Notes: generated by a model from the sequence alone, not told the origin. Shown: positions 1 to 9,464, counted from the stretch's first letter. The stretch is 64,000 bases of DNA from JAJRXG01 sp964470035 (GCA_964470035.1 CAYYBR010000001.1:1-64000), one strand, 5' to 3'. Numbers and translations are program-made.

Positions 1-1
1 T

Positions 2-2155
2 CCTTATGTTGATAAATATCTTCAGGGTTTTCAGCTTCTAGAAACAAGTAATCAATGGAGCATGCAGAATTCAGAGGAAGGATTTTTTAATTATTATTTT
101 GACAATAATGTTCCTTGGCAAGAAAATGTGGTTGATTATCCTGGATTTGAGGAAAGGGGAAAAGTTAAGATTAGCTACAAGGCTGCATATGATGAAGATG
201 GAAAGAATAGCTACTTAGTTCGCTATCATCATCACCTGCCTGGTGTGGTATATACTGATGAGTTTTCAGATCTTGACATTGTTGTAGAAACCTTTGCTTC
301 TGCTTTTGAAGCAGATATAATATCTAAAGAATTGATATCGCAGGATGGGTATAATGGCATGGATGTAATATTAGAATCCGACAGAGGTGATGTTTATGTA
401 AGAGCTATAATTAGAGGAGTCTATCTTTATGCCTTAGTGCAATCTTCCGCTGATAAATCAAAAAATGAAGAGTTCTTCTCAGCTTTTAGTTTTAATGATT
501 TTGAAGAACCGCATTTATCCCTTTTAGTTGATACTACTGATAATTTTACCTTATTATTTCCTTCATACCGATACATCTATAAATCTGAAGAAGGAGATAA
601 TGAGGTCATGAATTATGAATGTACGGATATAGGAAATGGATCATCGGCGACGCTAGAGTTGACTCGTTTTGATAGATATGAAGAGCATTTGTTTCATGAT
701 TCTTTGGTTACTTTAGAAAACCTTGGACTCGAAAACAAGATTGATAGTCTTGTTTCTTTTGAAGCTTCATTACAAGATGAGGATTTTCCGGGCTGGAGAT
801 TAACTTATTTGTCAGATTCCACTAGGAATATGACTTCTGAGATCGAACTGTTCTTTAATAATCTAAGTTTCTATTTTCTTTTCATCACTCCATCAGAAGT
901 CGATCATCATCAGTATGTGGATAGAATAATTTCAAGTCTTAATGTTGAATCAAAGCAAGATCTGTTGAACTCTTTTACAAGTCGAAAATATGATCTCATA
1001 ATGTCAGACCTTGTTTCTAAAGATAGCGTAACACATGCTAAAGCACTTGACGCCTATGCGGCGTATGATAATTTTGAGGAAGGAGATATAAGCCAGCTCC
1101 TTTCTTTTTTAGAATCTGATTTTGTAGATGATAGTGATCCTTACAATACGAAGTACTATACGGTTTCAAATCTCCATGAGTTTGAGAGTGAAGAGATTCA
1201 GAATGCCATAGCAACTCTATATCATCGAACCGACAATGAATCTGTCAAAACGATCATATTAGAAAGTCTGTCCTATAGGAGTCTTGATTCTAGTTTGCCG
1301 ATGTTTTTTGATCTGTTAGAAAATACTGAACCGCTAAGTTCTTATGAAAGTGACTTCTATGATAGTTTTAGTGACTCCTTAGCTTTTTATCAAGAGAATT
1401 TTGAAAGACTTCTCGATTTGGCTGAAGAAGGAATCGCTGATAACGCATTTTTTCAACTTTCTGTTGGGTGGTTAGAACAGGATTCAACCCTGAGCATTAA
1501 GGAAGAGAACCTCAGTTGGTACGAGGCATATCTAGATAATAAGGTTGAAGAATATAAGGGAGAAATTATATCTGACTCTATTTTTTACCCAGATGATAAT
1601 GTTTTGGACTACTACCTTCTTCAGCATGATGCTCCTTCTAGGCAAGAATTGTATTCCCTGATTATGAGTGATGGAAGTGATAATGGAAAGTATAGAGTGT
1701 TCTTTAACCAAATTAGTAATGATGCGAACGTTGATACAGATGAGATGTATTCTCTCTTCGAAAGAGACATGTATTATTTGTATTGGATAGCAGAACTCCT
1801 TCAGGAAAAGGGTAAAATGAATCTTTTAAGCGAAGTTTATAATTCAGAATCTAGTATCTCTGAAGCTGTGATGACTCGATATACTTATGATAATTACAGC
1901 GTCGAAATGAAAGGATGTGAGGTTATTGAAAGAGTGAATTTTGAAAACGAAATTGAAGGGGTAGAAAACATGTTATTTCTAGAATGTTCAACGAGGGATA
2001 AAGGTAATTACTATGGCCTTGTCGGTTCATTTACAGCAGGTGGAGTTTTTGATTTTGACAATGAAAAGTCAATCTATTACAACTCTGCTAAAGATGTCGA
2101 TGATCCCTTGACTTTGTTGCCCGCGCTAATTGATTATTTGAAAGGTGATAATTAA
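2..2155 (+). CDS. Modular unknown protein, 5' end outside window
   Basis: The reading frame is open back to base 2 without a stop, so the ATG at 62 is probably internal and the gene begins upstream of the window. I recognise no named family. The visible part holds two tandem modules of about 130 residues. Each starts with a beta-rich stretch and ends with a similar helix (FFSAFSF near base 490, YVDRIISSLNV near base 920). The residues read from base 2 (PYVDKYLQGFQLL) look like the tail of a third module. After about residue 310 the protein becomes acidic and helical, resembling alpha-solenoid or HEAT-like repeats, with a final beta-rich segment. No catalytic motif is evident. It is visibly more AT-rich than most neighbours. 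It converges on the serine hydrolase gene with 30 bases between the stops. Confidence 0.7.
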   Translation, partial: PYVDKYLQGFQLLETSNQWSMQNSEEGFFNYYFDNNVPWQENVVDYPGFEERGKVKISYKAAYDEDGKNSYLVRYHHHLPGVVYTDEFSDLDIVVETFASAFEADIISKELISQDGYNGMDVILESDRGDVYVRAIIRGVYLYALVQSSADKSKNEEFFSAFSFNDFEEPHLSLLVDTTDNFTLLFPSYRYIYKSEEGDNEVMNYECTDIGNGSSATLELTRFDRYEEHLFHDSLVTLENLGLENKIDSLVSFEASLQDEDFPGWRLTYLSDSTRNMTSEIELFFNNLSFYFLFITPSEVDHHQYVDRIISSLNVESKQDLLNSFTSRKYDLIMSDLVSKDSVTHAKALDAYAAYDNFEEGDISQLLSFLESDFVDDSDPYNTKYYTVSNLHEFESEEIQNAIATLYHRTDNESVKTIILESLSYRSLDSSLPMFFDLLENTEPLSSYESDFYDSFSDSLAFYQENFERLLDLAEEGIADNAFFQLSVGWLEQDSTLSIKEENLSWYEAYLDNKVEEYKGEIISDSIFYPDDNVLDYYLLQHDAPSRQELYSLIMSDGSDNGKYRVFFNQISNDANVDTDEMYSLFERDMYYLYWIAELLQEKGKMNLLSEVYNSESSISEAVMTRYTYDNYSVEMKGCEVIERVNFENEIEGVENMLFLECSTRDKGNYYGLVGSFTAGGVFDFDNEKSIYYNSAKDVDDPLTLLPALIDYLKGDN

Positions 2156-2185
2156 CTCGGTATAATTAGAAGTAAGTTCATGTCA

Positions 2186-3457
2186 TTAATCCACGATCGC
2201 CTGATACACTAGTGCCCTCAGCTTTTGATGATCGAGGATGTCTCCTGCTGGAATCAGCTGAGTGAAGTAGACTACGATTAATTCTTCTTTAGGATCGACC
2301 CAGTAGACCGAATGATACGCTCCACCCCAAGCATATTCGCCGACGGTACCGAGAGCACCGCGATCCCCTAAGTCCTTTAAGACTGAGAATCCCAAACCAA
2401 ATCCAGTTCCACCCGTCCAAGGAAACTCAATATCGCCTAGATGGTCTACAGTCATGAGTTCTACGGACTTCTTAGACAAAATCCTGTGGCCTTTATATGT
2501 TCCCTTGTTGAGCATCATCTGTAGAAAAGTAGCATAGTCTGACGCTGTGCTGAGATATCCAGCACCTCCTGAAAAGCTGACTCTAGGTCCTCCGACATAG
2601 GCTCCTTGGCCTACCATGCCACCAGGTGATGGAGCTAGCGTGAGCCCAGCGTCTGATGCAGAATATACCTTCGCCAATCGATTTGTTTTTTCTGGAGGTA
2701 GGTAAAAGTGAGTATCGGTCATGCCGAGGGGATCAAGAATGTTGCTCTGTAGAAAATCTTCTAAAGTCTCGCCAGATACAACTTCGATCAGTGCGCCTAA
2801 GATGTCTGTATTATAGCCGTATACGAATCTTTCTCCTGGTTGTGCCTCTTGTGGTAAGCTGGCCATCTTTTTGACAGTCTCCAAGATGGGCTCCTCACGA
2901 TGAGCAAAATACCAACCCTGGATTCCTGCTTTGTTCCACTCTATAGCAGCAGGTCCGCCGCCATATCCTATCCCTGCTGTATGGGTGAGCAGATCTCTTA
3001 TAGTGATTTGTCGATCAGCAGGAACGACTTCATAGCCACCAGAATCAATAGCCACAGCTACGGTAGTTTTTTTGAACTCTGGGATATGATCACCCACAGG
3101 GTCGGATATCAATAGCCTGCCTTGCTCTTGTAGTATCATAATGCCTACACTGACGATCGCCTTAGTCTGTGATGCAATACGGAAGATGGTATTATCTTTC
3201 ATAGGTACATCATCTTCTATATCACTATCACCAAATGCCTTGAAGTAAGGGACTTCTCCTCTTCTGCTAACAAGAACGACAGTACCTGGAAGATCTCCAT
3301 CGTCAACAAAATCTTGCATGACATCAGTAAGGTAGTCGAGCCTATCTGATGACATCCCAACTGCTTCTGGAGAAGATAGTTTGAGTTGTGCTGAAAGAGT
3401 AAAAGTAGATAGTAAGGCAAAAAGCAGCGGATAGAAAGTTTTTGACGACAAGAGCAT
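2186..3457 (-). CDS. Secreted serine hydrolase, beta-lactamase class C family
   Basis: This 423-residue protein belongs to the penicillin-binding-protein/class C beta-lactamase fold (Pfam Beta-lactamase). An N-terminal signal peptide of about 23 residues ends in LSAQ. The nucleophile motif SQTK is at residues 96-99 and the second-site YGYN motif at 213-216. A glycine-rich C-terminal segment (GGAYHSVYWVDP) takes the place of the KTG box. Such proteins are usually esterases or D-amino-acid/peptide hydrolases of the periplasm rather than true beta-lactamases, so the substrate is unknown. The length is normal for the family. It is transcribed toward the modular protein at the window start and stands alone. 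Confidence 0.9.
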   Translation of the reverse strand: MLLSSKTFYPLLFALLSTFTLSAQLKLSSPEAVGMSSDRLDYLTDVMQDFVDDGDLPGTVVLVSRRGEVPYFKAFGDSDIEDDVPMKDNTIFRIASQTKAIVSVGIMILQEQGRLLISDPVGDHIPEFKKTTVAVAIDSGGYEVVPADRQITIRDLLTHTAGIGYGGGPAAIEWNKAGIQGWYFAHREEPILETVKKMASLPQEAQPGERFVYGYNTDILGALIEVVSGETLEDFLQSNILDPLGMTDTHFYLPPEKTNRLAKVYSASDAGLTLAPSPGGMVGQGAYVGGPRVSFSGGAGYLSTASDYATFLQMMLNKGTYKGHRILSKKSVELMTVDHLGDIEFPWTGGTGFGLGFSVLKDLGDRGALGTVGEYAWGGAYHSVYWVDPKEELIVVYFTQLIPAGDILDHQKLRALVYQAIVD

Positions 3458-3572
3458 GTGAACTTTATTGTTTTCCTGAAGATAAGTATGACACTGAATC
3501 TTCCTACTAATTCAACTCGAATTCATTAGACATGACATACCATAGTTGCCATAGTAATTCTGTTGAGTTGGG

Positions 3573-4898
3573 TTATCGTTGCCAGTAATCGTAAAAACCG
3601 ATGATCCTTTCATCCACCATGATGTCTCTCGGTGTCAATGGTTGTTTTAGTTGAACACCGCCGAGCGTCTTACATCTACTCAGAGCTACGTATGTCTGGC
3701 CAAATTCGAAAGCGCCACCTGCCATATCTATATAGACTTTTTCAAAGGTCTTTCCTTGGCTCTTATGGATGGTCATAGCCCAAGCAAGTTTTAAGGGGTA
3801 CTGTTCGAAGGTGCCGATTACTTCGGACTCGACAGATTTCTTGGTTGCATCCCACTTGTATTTAATCATCTCCCAAGTAGCCTTTTCTAGTTCTATACGA
3901 TGCGCATCTTCTTTTTCATCTACGATCTCGAGTACGAGATGGTCTACATCGATCTCTATGATGTGCCCTATAGAACCATTGACATAACGTCGCTGAGGGT
4001 CGTTTTTTAGGGTCATGACTTGGGCACCTTTCTTGAGCAGAAGGCTTACATCGGTAGGATAGATCTTGGGGTCAAATCTTCCACGTACGACGGCATGGAA
4101 GTGCATGCCTTCTTGTTCTATGTCTTTAAGACGATCCTTATTGATCTGTTGAGCGGTATCATTACGCGTAGTGAGTGTGATACTTCCATGCTTGATGTCT
4201 TCTCCTTCGTTGATCACACGATTGTTCAGATCTTCTAGATCATCCCAGTCTATTTGCTTAGATCGGATTTGATCGAGGATATTGATAAAATGTCTTTCAC
4301 TCTGTCTATAGACTGTATCGAGTTCGATGGTCTCCATCTCGTGCATGATGGATTTGTAAGCCCTTGAGGAGAAGAAGTAAGGCGTCTTGTATCGTTCATG
4401 GAGATATGCTTTTTCGAACTCATTAGCTACTACAGGAGGTAGTTGAAAGAGGTCGCCAAAGACGATAACCCTGACGCCTCCAAAAGGCTCTTGGCTCTCG
4501 CGATTTACTCGTAGGAAGGTATCCATGTTATCAAACATGTCAGCTCTCACCATGGAGATTTCGTCGACGATGAGTATCTCAAGGTTTTTATAGAGTCTAC
4601 GATTTTTTACTTTGACGATGTCATTAATATCAAGCAATCGTGGTGGAAATCTGAAGAAGGAGTGGATAGTCTGGCCAGACACATTGAGTGCTGCTACACC
4701 TGTAGGTGCCACCACTGCTATTCTTTTTCTACTCGTCGAGCGAAATAACTGAAGTAAGGTAGACTTGCCAGTACCAGCACGACCAGATATGAAGACGGAC
4801 TTGTGCGAATGCTCTAGAGCGTCTAGTGCATACTGAACCTCACCACTCAATTCCATCGGTGGTTTAGCAAGTGCTGGTAATGACCTCTTTTCTTTCAC
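3573..4898 (-). CDS. PIF1-like superfamily 1 DNA helicase
   Basis: The 441-residue protein has an N-terminal AAA/SF1 ATPase core. Walker A is GRAGTGKST at residues 39-47, Walker B is IVDEISM with D112/E113, and a C-terminal motif AMTIHKSQGKTF near residue 370 is the UvrD/PIF1-type motif V/VI region. These are the defining features of bacterial PIF1/RecD2-like helicases, which unwind DNA 5' to 3' and clear G-quadruplexes or displaced strands. Many Bacteroidota PIF1 proteins carry a C-terminal HRDC or WYL extension. This one ends soon after the helicase core, so it is a minimal form. It is cytoplasmic and appears monocistronic. Confidence 0.9.
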   Translation of the reverse strand: MKEKRSLPALAKPPMELSGEVQYALDALEHSHKSVFISGRAGTGKSTLLQLFRSTSRKRIAVVAPTGVAALNVSGQTIHSFFRFPPRLLDINDIVKVKNRRLYKNLEILIVDEISMVRADMFDNMDTFLRVNRESQEPFGGVRVIVFGDLFQLPPVVANEFEKAYLHERYKTPYFFSSRAYKSIMHEMETIELDTVYRQSERHFINILDQIRSKQIDWDDLEDLNNRVINEGEDIKHGSITLTTRNDTAQQINKDRLKDIEQEGMHFHAVVRGRFDPKIYPTDVSLLLKKGAQVMTLKNDPQRRYVNGSIGHIIEIDVDHLVLEIVDEKEDAHRIELEKATWEMIKYKWDATKKSVESEVIGTFEQYPLKLAWAMTIHKSQGKTFEKVYIDMAGGAFEFGQTYVALSRCKTLGGVQLKQPLTPRDIMVDERIIGFYDYWQR

Positions 4899-4963
4899 AG
4901 TATCTAGGCGAAAATACGACTAAGGTGTATTCTATTTTGTTATGATTACGGACAAAGCGAATT

Positions 4964-5248
4964 TTAAGATCCGGCAAGCGGAGAACCAAAGATGCCTACC
5001 GCCATTTCAGCCCAGATTAAGATCAAGAGGGCGACCAGTATTCCAAGGCCTATTCTCCTCTTTTGCTTGGTAGTCACCATTGTTCTCATGATCTCATATA
5101 TGATAGCAAAGGTACAGAGAAGAAAGGCGGCTATGATGAAGTCATTAGTTGACCAATCGACTTCATCAGTTAGTTGCATAGCAATAAAAGGTATCATCAA
5201 GATGACAACTATGGCAATGAGATAAGATGACAGTCTTGATAAAGTCAT
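4964..5248 (-). CDS. Small membrane protein with three predicted helices
   Basis: The 94-residue protein has three hydrophobic segments, at about residues 7-25, 35-52 and 68-88, separated by a charged loop (TTKQKRR) that should be cytoplasmic. I recognise no family. It is divergent from the T9SS cargo gene, with only 26 bases between the two start codons, so promoter elements of each gene must lie inside the other's coding region. Confidence 0.6.
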   Translation of the reverse strand: MTLSRLSSYLIAIVVILMIPFIAMQLTDEVDWSTNDFIIAAFLLCTFAIIYEIMRTMVTTKQKRRIGLGILVALLILIWAEMAVGIFGSPLAGS

Positions 5249-5274
5249 AATTCTACATATCTTTTTCGCATCTA

Positions 5275-7572
5275 ATGAATATTTACGAAAGTGGAAAGAT
5301 AGTTTTCCTTCTCCTTTTCTTGATGACCTTGGGAGATGGTGTCATTGGTCAGTCCAATGAAGGAAGGGAGTTCTGGTTAGGGTTCATGGAGCATCGGGAC
5401 GTTGGGCAGAATGACATGGTATTGATGATTACCTCACGTGTGGCTACATCTGGGACCATCGAAATACCTGGATTGGGTTGGTCAGAACAATTTACAGTAG
5501 GGGCTAATAATGTGACAGTGGTACAGATGCCAGCTAGTGCAGAGACTGTAGGATCTGAGTTTGTCAGTAATAATGCTATCCATATCACTTCCCGAGAAGA
5601 CATCTCCGTATACATGCACCAATATTTTGGGATGCGATCGGAGGCGTCGGTGGTCTTGCCTGTCACGGCGATAGGGTCATCGTACTATGTAGTCTCCTTT
5701 ACTGGGGTACCGCCGGGTATATTTGGTCCGGGCACACATCCTTCAGAATTTTTGATTGTTGCGACAGAAAATGAGACTACTGTTACATATACCCAGACGG
5801 CAACCTCGCAAAACCTTGAACTACCAGGATCAACACATACTATCGTCTTAAATGCGGGACAAGTATATCAGGTAAGGGCTTCAAACCCCTTAGATGATCT
5901 TACAGGTTCACTAGTGAGTGCCGATAAGGATATCGCCCTTTATGCCGGCACGTCTTGGTCCCAAGTGCCGCTTGGATGTACGGCGATGGATAATCTTCTT
6001 GAGCAGATGTACCCTGTCAGTACTTGGGGTACGAGATATGTGGCAGCGCCATTCGCTAATACAACCGTAGATCTCTATAGAGTGATAGCGTCGCAAGATG
6101 ATACGCAGATAGAGATACAAGGCAGCTTTGCACAAGATGTAAGTCTGGATGCAGGTGAGTTTTTTGACTTTCAAGCCTCGGATGGCGTATTTGTGGAAGG
6201 CTCTAAACCCATCTCGGTGGCACAGTATATTATTGGTTCTAATTGTAATGGCGGCGTCGGAGATCCGTCCATGGTGATTCTTAATACGGTAGAACAAATC
6301 AGAGATACAGTAACGCTCTTTAATTCTAGTTTCTTCGATATCACGGAGCAATTTATCAATGTCACTACTCGAACTGGCGAAGAGGACCTGATCTTTATTG
6401 ATGGTTTGCCTCTGAGTGATCGAGGAGTTAGCTTTCAGCCGATAGGAGACGCAGGTGAGTTTTCTTTTGCGATCATACCGGTTACTGCTGGTGCTCATAC
6501 ACTATTCACTTCGGGTTGTGGTATTATCGCTATGGCATATGGATATGGAAATGTTGAGTCATACGCCTATAGCGGAGGTGCATCCTTTACAGAGATTAAC
6601 GAGAATCAGATACCTCCAGGAGGGTGTCTCAATGACACGATATTTTTTGATACGGGATTGCCAGAAGATCGGTATGATGTTTACTGGGATCTGGGAGATG
6701 GAACAACATCAGAGGAACATATCTTCGAATACCAGTATGATGAACTGGGTTCATATCCTGTCTCGCTCGTTATCGAGGATCTTTGTTTTAATGAGATCGA
6801 TACGAGCTTTAGAGATTTGATGGTCACGCTCAGGCAGGACATCTCAGCAGTGCCTGATGCTTCAGCGTGCGAAGGATCTGACATACAGCTAGAAGCATTT
6901 GATCTTGGTGGTGCTACTTATGAGTGGATGGGTCCTCGAGACTTTACGGCTGAAGAACAGTTTCCTATCATACCCGATATCACAACAGAACAAGCAGGTC
7001 TCTATCAAGTAGTTGGTAATATCAGTGGCTGTAAAACATTTCCACAAGATGTCTTCGTGGAGGTATATGAGAATCCAAGCCCTGATCTTGGGTTTGACAT
7101 TGTCTTGTGTCCTTTAGATGGAGATCGAGCAACTATAGAAGGTGGAGACTTTTCCTCTTATCTCTGGCAAGATGGATCTACACAGTCCAGTTTTTCGATA
7201 GAACAAGAAGGCCTGGTAATCCTAGAAGTAACAGACGAAGAGGGGTGTAGCGGGATCGATAGTCTTCAGGCTATCTCTCAGTGTCCAACAAGATTTTATA
7301 TCCCCAATGCATTTTCCCCCAATGGTGATGGTGTCAATGATCTTTTTACTGTGTCAGGCATAGAGATCATATCTATGACGCTGCAAGTCTTTGATAGATG
7401 GGGGTCTTTGGTATACGAGTCAACAGAAGAAGCTGCAGGTTGGGATGGAAGAATAAATGGTGATGATGCTTCCGAAGGAGAATACGTCTGGAGGTTCAGC
7501 TATATGGGCTTCTTAGAGGATGCTACTCGCATTGCTGATGAAGTGACAGGGACGATCTTATTAGTGAGGTGA
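5275..7572 (+). CDS. Large secreted protein with PKD domain and T9SS type B sorting domain
   Basis: The 765-residue protein starts with a signal peptide (to about residue 26, ending GVIGQ). A roughly 420-residue region resembling the IgGFc-binding N-terminal domain seen in many Bacteroidota surface proteins follows. A PKD-like beta-sandwich (YDVYWDLGDGTTSEEHIFEY) lies around residues 465-510, and an Ig-like segment comes next. The last 90 residues are a type B (gliding-motility-associated) sorting domain starting FYIPNAFSPNGDGVNDLF, with WDGRINGDDASEGEYVW further on. Such domains direct export through the type IX system, so the protein is predicted to be surface-exposed or released. A copy of the dispersed 13-mer element lies over codons 3-7. 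The gene ends just before a bidirectional terminator. Confidence 0.88.
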   Translation: MNIYESGKIVFLLLFLMTLGDGVIGQSNEGREFWLGFMEHRDVGQNDMVLMITSRVATSGTIEIPGLGWSEQFTVGANNVTVVQMPASAETVGSEFVSNNAIHITSREDISVYMHQYFGMRSEASVVLPVTAIGSSYYVVSFTGVPPGIFGPGTHPSEFLIVATENETTVTYTQTATSQNLELPGSTHTIVLNAGQVYQVRASNPLDDLTGSLVSADKDIALYAGTSWSQVPLGCTAMDNLLEQMYPVSTWGTRYVAAPFANTTVDLYRVIASQDDTQIEIQGSFAQDVSLDAGEFFDFQASDGVFVEGSKPISVAQYIIGSNCNGGVGDPSMVILNTVEQIRDTVTLFNSSFFDITEQFINVTTRTGEEDLIFIDGLPLSDRGVSFQPIGDAGEFSFAIIPVTAGAHTLFTSGCGIIAMAYGYGNVESYAYSGGASFTEINENQIPPGGCLNDTIFFDTGLPEDRYDVYWDLGDGTTSEEHIFEYQYDELGSYPVSLVIEDLCFNEIDTSFRDLMVTLRQDISAVPDASACEGSDIQLEAFDLGGATYEWMGPRDFTAEEQFPIIPDITTEQAGLYQVVGNISGCKTFPQDVFVEVYENPSPDLGFDIVLCPLDGDRATIEGGDFSSYLWQDGSTQSSFSIEQEGLVILEVTDEEGCSGIDSLQAISQCPTRFYIPNAFSPNGDGVNDLFTVSGIEIISMTLQVFDRWGSLVYESTEEAAGWDGRINGDDASEGEYVWRFSYMGFLEDATRIADEVTGTILLVR
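5281..5293 (+). repeat. Dispersed 13-mer, copy 1
   Basis: ATTTACGAAAGTG, first of ten exact copies in the window (others: 10251, 14658, 22615, 23993, 25796, 30808, 39536, 52144, 59197). It overlaps codons 3-7 of the T9SS cargo gene (frame I-Y-E-S). Confidence 0.8.
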
Positions 7573-7598
7573 AAATCTTCAGATAACTATATAATAGA

Positions 7599-7635
7599 AA
7601 AGCGCGGTATCTAGTAGTTATAGATACCGCGCTTT
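7599..7635. terminator. Bidirectional rho-independent terminator
   Basis: A perfect 15-bp inverted repeat (7599-7613 with 7621-7635) encloses a 7-base loop. The stem has a GCGCGG core flanked by A-run on the left and T-run on the right, so it can end transcription from both the T9SS cargo gene and the convergent small gene. Confidence 0.88.
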
Positions 7636-7658
7636 CGACATGTAAGTTAAGTTGAAAC

Positions 7659-7859
7659 TTATGCTGGCAATTCGTTCTCTTCGAATTTCTTACCGTTCCA
7701 TTTACCTAACCACTCACAGTTTTTTCCTAGCTTCTTATATGTCTGAAACATATTAATAGCTGCATCTTTTTCGATTCGGTGAATAGTTACAGTCTGTGGT
7801 CCAGATAAGACATTGAAGTAGTACTTGCCTACACCCATTTCAAATTTCTTTCTTCTCAT
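7659..7859 (-). CDS. Small basic protein of unknown function
   Basis: I place the start at the internal ATG (7859) giving 66 residues beginning MRRKKFEMGVGKYYFNV. The frame is open up to another ATG at 7901 that would add 14 residues (MISNGEYFFIIKIN). The composition is aromatic and lysine-rich with no membrane segment. I do not recognise the family. It lies between a strong terminator and a divergent gene and has its own upstream region, which supports a real gene. Confidence 0.6.
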   Translation of the reverse strand: MRRKKFEMGVGKYYFNVLSGPQTVTIHRIEKDAAINMFQTYKKLGKNCEWLGKWNGKKFEENELPA

Positions 7860-8016
7860 GTTGATCTTTATGATAAAAAAATATTCCCCATTAGAGATCA
7901 TTAGGAATCACCTAATTTTCACTCTAAAGCCCGCGAAATTAAGGTTTTTTAGCCTCGAAATCAAATATGACGGCCAATTGGTGCCTCCATAGTATCTTCG
8001 CGCATAGCAGATAGAT

Positions 8017-8409
8017 ATGGCTCAAATAATATCAAGACCCAAAGTAGAGATCGCGCCAGCTCTCCTAGAAGACCTACAGCGGCTTACGGAGGTAGAAGGA
8101 CAGGTCATCGTACACTGTATCTATACGAGTATGCTTGGAGGTGATGGCATACGCATCTGGCCAAGTACGTATCTGTTTGATCTTCACTCAGATCATGTTT
8201 CTTCACTTGTACATGTCGAGGGGATTTCGATGTTTCCCACTTGGACGATTACCGCAGCGGGTTCATCAGCGTTTACGCTGATATTTTCGAAGTTGCCCAA
8301 AGCTTGCCATGTTTTTGATCTTGTCGAAGACTGTGATGGATCACCTGGCGCATTTAAGGTGACGGGGATAAAGCGGACTTCTGATGACGTCTACTATGTG
8401 AGACTATGA
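8017..8409 (+). CDS. Unknown cytoplasmic protein co-transcribed with a TauE/SafE permease
   Basis: The protein has 130 residues and no signal peptide, with a mixed alpha/beta pattern and two cysteine-containing segments (VHCIYTS and LVEDCDG). I do not recognise the family. Its stop overlaps the start of the TauE/SafE permease (ATGA), which implies one transcript and translational coupling, so a role connected to the permease is possible but unproven. Confidence 0.6.
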   Translation: MAQIISRPKVEIAPALLEDLQRLTEVEGQVIVHCIYTSMLGGDGIRIWPSTYLFDLHSDHVSSLVHVEGISMFPTWTITAAGSSAFTLIFSKLPKACHVFDLVEDCDGSPGAFKVTGIKRTSDDVYYVRL

Positions 8410-9143
8410 TGGGCCTTACGACTATAGAGCTGATAGCGATATGGACGGCGGGATTTTTACTGGGTACGGCTAAGGCAGGATTAAAGGGCGTGAGTATTAT
8501 CGTGGTAGCTCTACTTGTCCTAGTATATGATGCCAAGGAACAAACGGGTATACTTCTACCGCTTCTTTTAGTCGGAGATGTACTAGCTGTCACTTACTAT
8601 CGCCGGTATACCAAGTGGTCCTATCTCGCCAAGTTTTTACCTGCTATGATCATAGGTGTGGTCCTTGCGGGAGTGCTTGGTGATGGACTAGATGCAGGAG
8701 CATTTAAGTTATGGCTTGGCATCATCGTGTTGATCAGTGTGTTGCTGATGCTCATCCGTGAGTTGAAGAGTGGTAGACCATTTCCCCAAGGCATTTTGTT
8801 TGCAGGTGGGCTTGGAGTCGCCGGTGGATTTGCTAGCATGATCGGTAATCTTGCTGGCGCTTTCGCAAATATGTTTTTTCTAGCTACCCGTCTTCCCAAG
8901 AATGAGATTATCGGCACATCGTCATGGCTATTTTTAATTATCAATCTCGTCAAAGTGCCGATACATATATACTCATGGGAGACCATCAATATAAGTAGTA
9001 TCCGAAGTAGTATGTTGATTGTTCCAAGTCTGTTTATTGGATTTTGGGTTGGCCTTAAGATAGTAGGCTTGTTTTCGGAGCAAGTTTATAGATACTTCTT
9101 ATATGTTGCCACTGTCATCGGAGCGATTATGATTTTCATTTGA
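8406..9143 (+). CDS. TauE/SafE family membrane permease
   Basis: The 245-residue protein has about seven hydrophobic helices and the family's conserved N-terminal pattern GTAKAGLKGVSIIVV followed by LLLVGDVLAV. A second half-repeat around residues 130-160 (GLGVAGGFASMIGNLAGAF) gives the two-fold internal symmetry of this family. Members export sulfite, organosulfonates or other small anions across the inner membrane, but the substrate cannot be read from sequence. It is translated from an ATGA overlap with the upstream unknown gene. A copy of the sister 15-mer element lies at 8858-8872 inside the gene. Confidence 0.88.
   Translation: MMGLTTIELIAIWTAGFLLGTAKAGLKGVSIIVVALLVLVYDAKEQTGILLPLLLVGDVLAVTYYRRYTKWSYLAKFLPAMIIGVVLAGVLGDGLDAGAFKLWLGIIVLISVLLMLIRELKSGRPFPQGILFAGGLGVAGGFASMIGNLAGAFANMFFLATRLPKNEIIGTSSWLFLIINLVKVPIHIYSWETINISSIRSSMLIVPSLFIGFWVGLKIVGLFSEQVYRYFLYVATVIGAIMIFI
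8858..8872 (-). repeat. Sister 15-mer ATATTTGCGAAAGCG, copy 1
   Basis: The plus strand reads CGCTTTCGCAAATAT inside the TauE/SafE gene (frame G-A-F-A-N-M). It shares an 18-base identical stretch with the copy at 37889. Confidence 0.7.
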
Positions 9144-9268
9144 TAGAGTAATTAGGCCCCTTAAGTATGAGTTGCTAGGCACTTAGGTGTAGTTGATGAG
9201 TGCAGTGGTAAGAAGTTAGTTCATCTTTTCTATCATGTTGAGTAGCAAGTGAATATCAAATGATCTTT

Positions 9269-9300
9269 AGTACGAGTCATTGTTAGTACGAGTCATTGTT
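9269..9300 (+). repeat. 16-bp tandem duplication
   Basis: AGTACGAGTCATTGTT is present twice in tandem in the 350-base non-coding region before the Lrp gene. Confidence 0.85.
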
Positions 9301-9456
9301 TTGTCATCAGTAGGGTATGAGGTTTACTTCGATTATGTAGATAAACAGTAGGTCATTTAGTGCTAAGTAGCTCGAGGTGCACCAAATTTTATTGTCCAGC
9401 CAATAAAATTAAACGTAGGACTTAGACTTTATCCAAAAATTAATGAGAGGAAAATC

Positions 9457-9464
9457 TATCTTTG
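9457..9464 (+). promoter_or_regulatory. Putative -7 promoter box (TAnnTTTG)
   Basis: TATCTTTG fits the Bacteroidota primary sigma -7 consensus and lies 28 bases before the GTG start of the Lrp-type regulator. I see no clear TTG at the expected -33 spacing, so support is moderate. Confidence 0.45.

Noticed and set aside
3519..3528. GAATTCATTA resembling the GAATTCATAT island element
   Set aside because: It shares only GAATTCAT, has a different flank, and lies between unrelated genes.
5911..6498. 195-residue minus-strand open frame
   Set aside because: It lies wholly inside the T9SS cargo gene, has no domain and an implausible composition.
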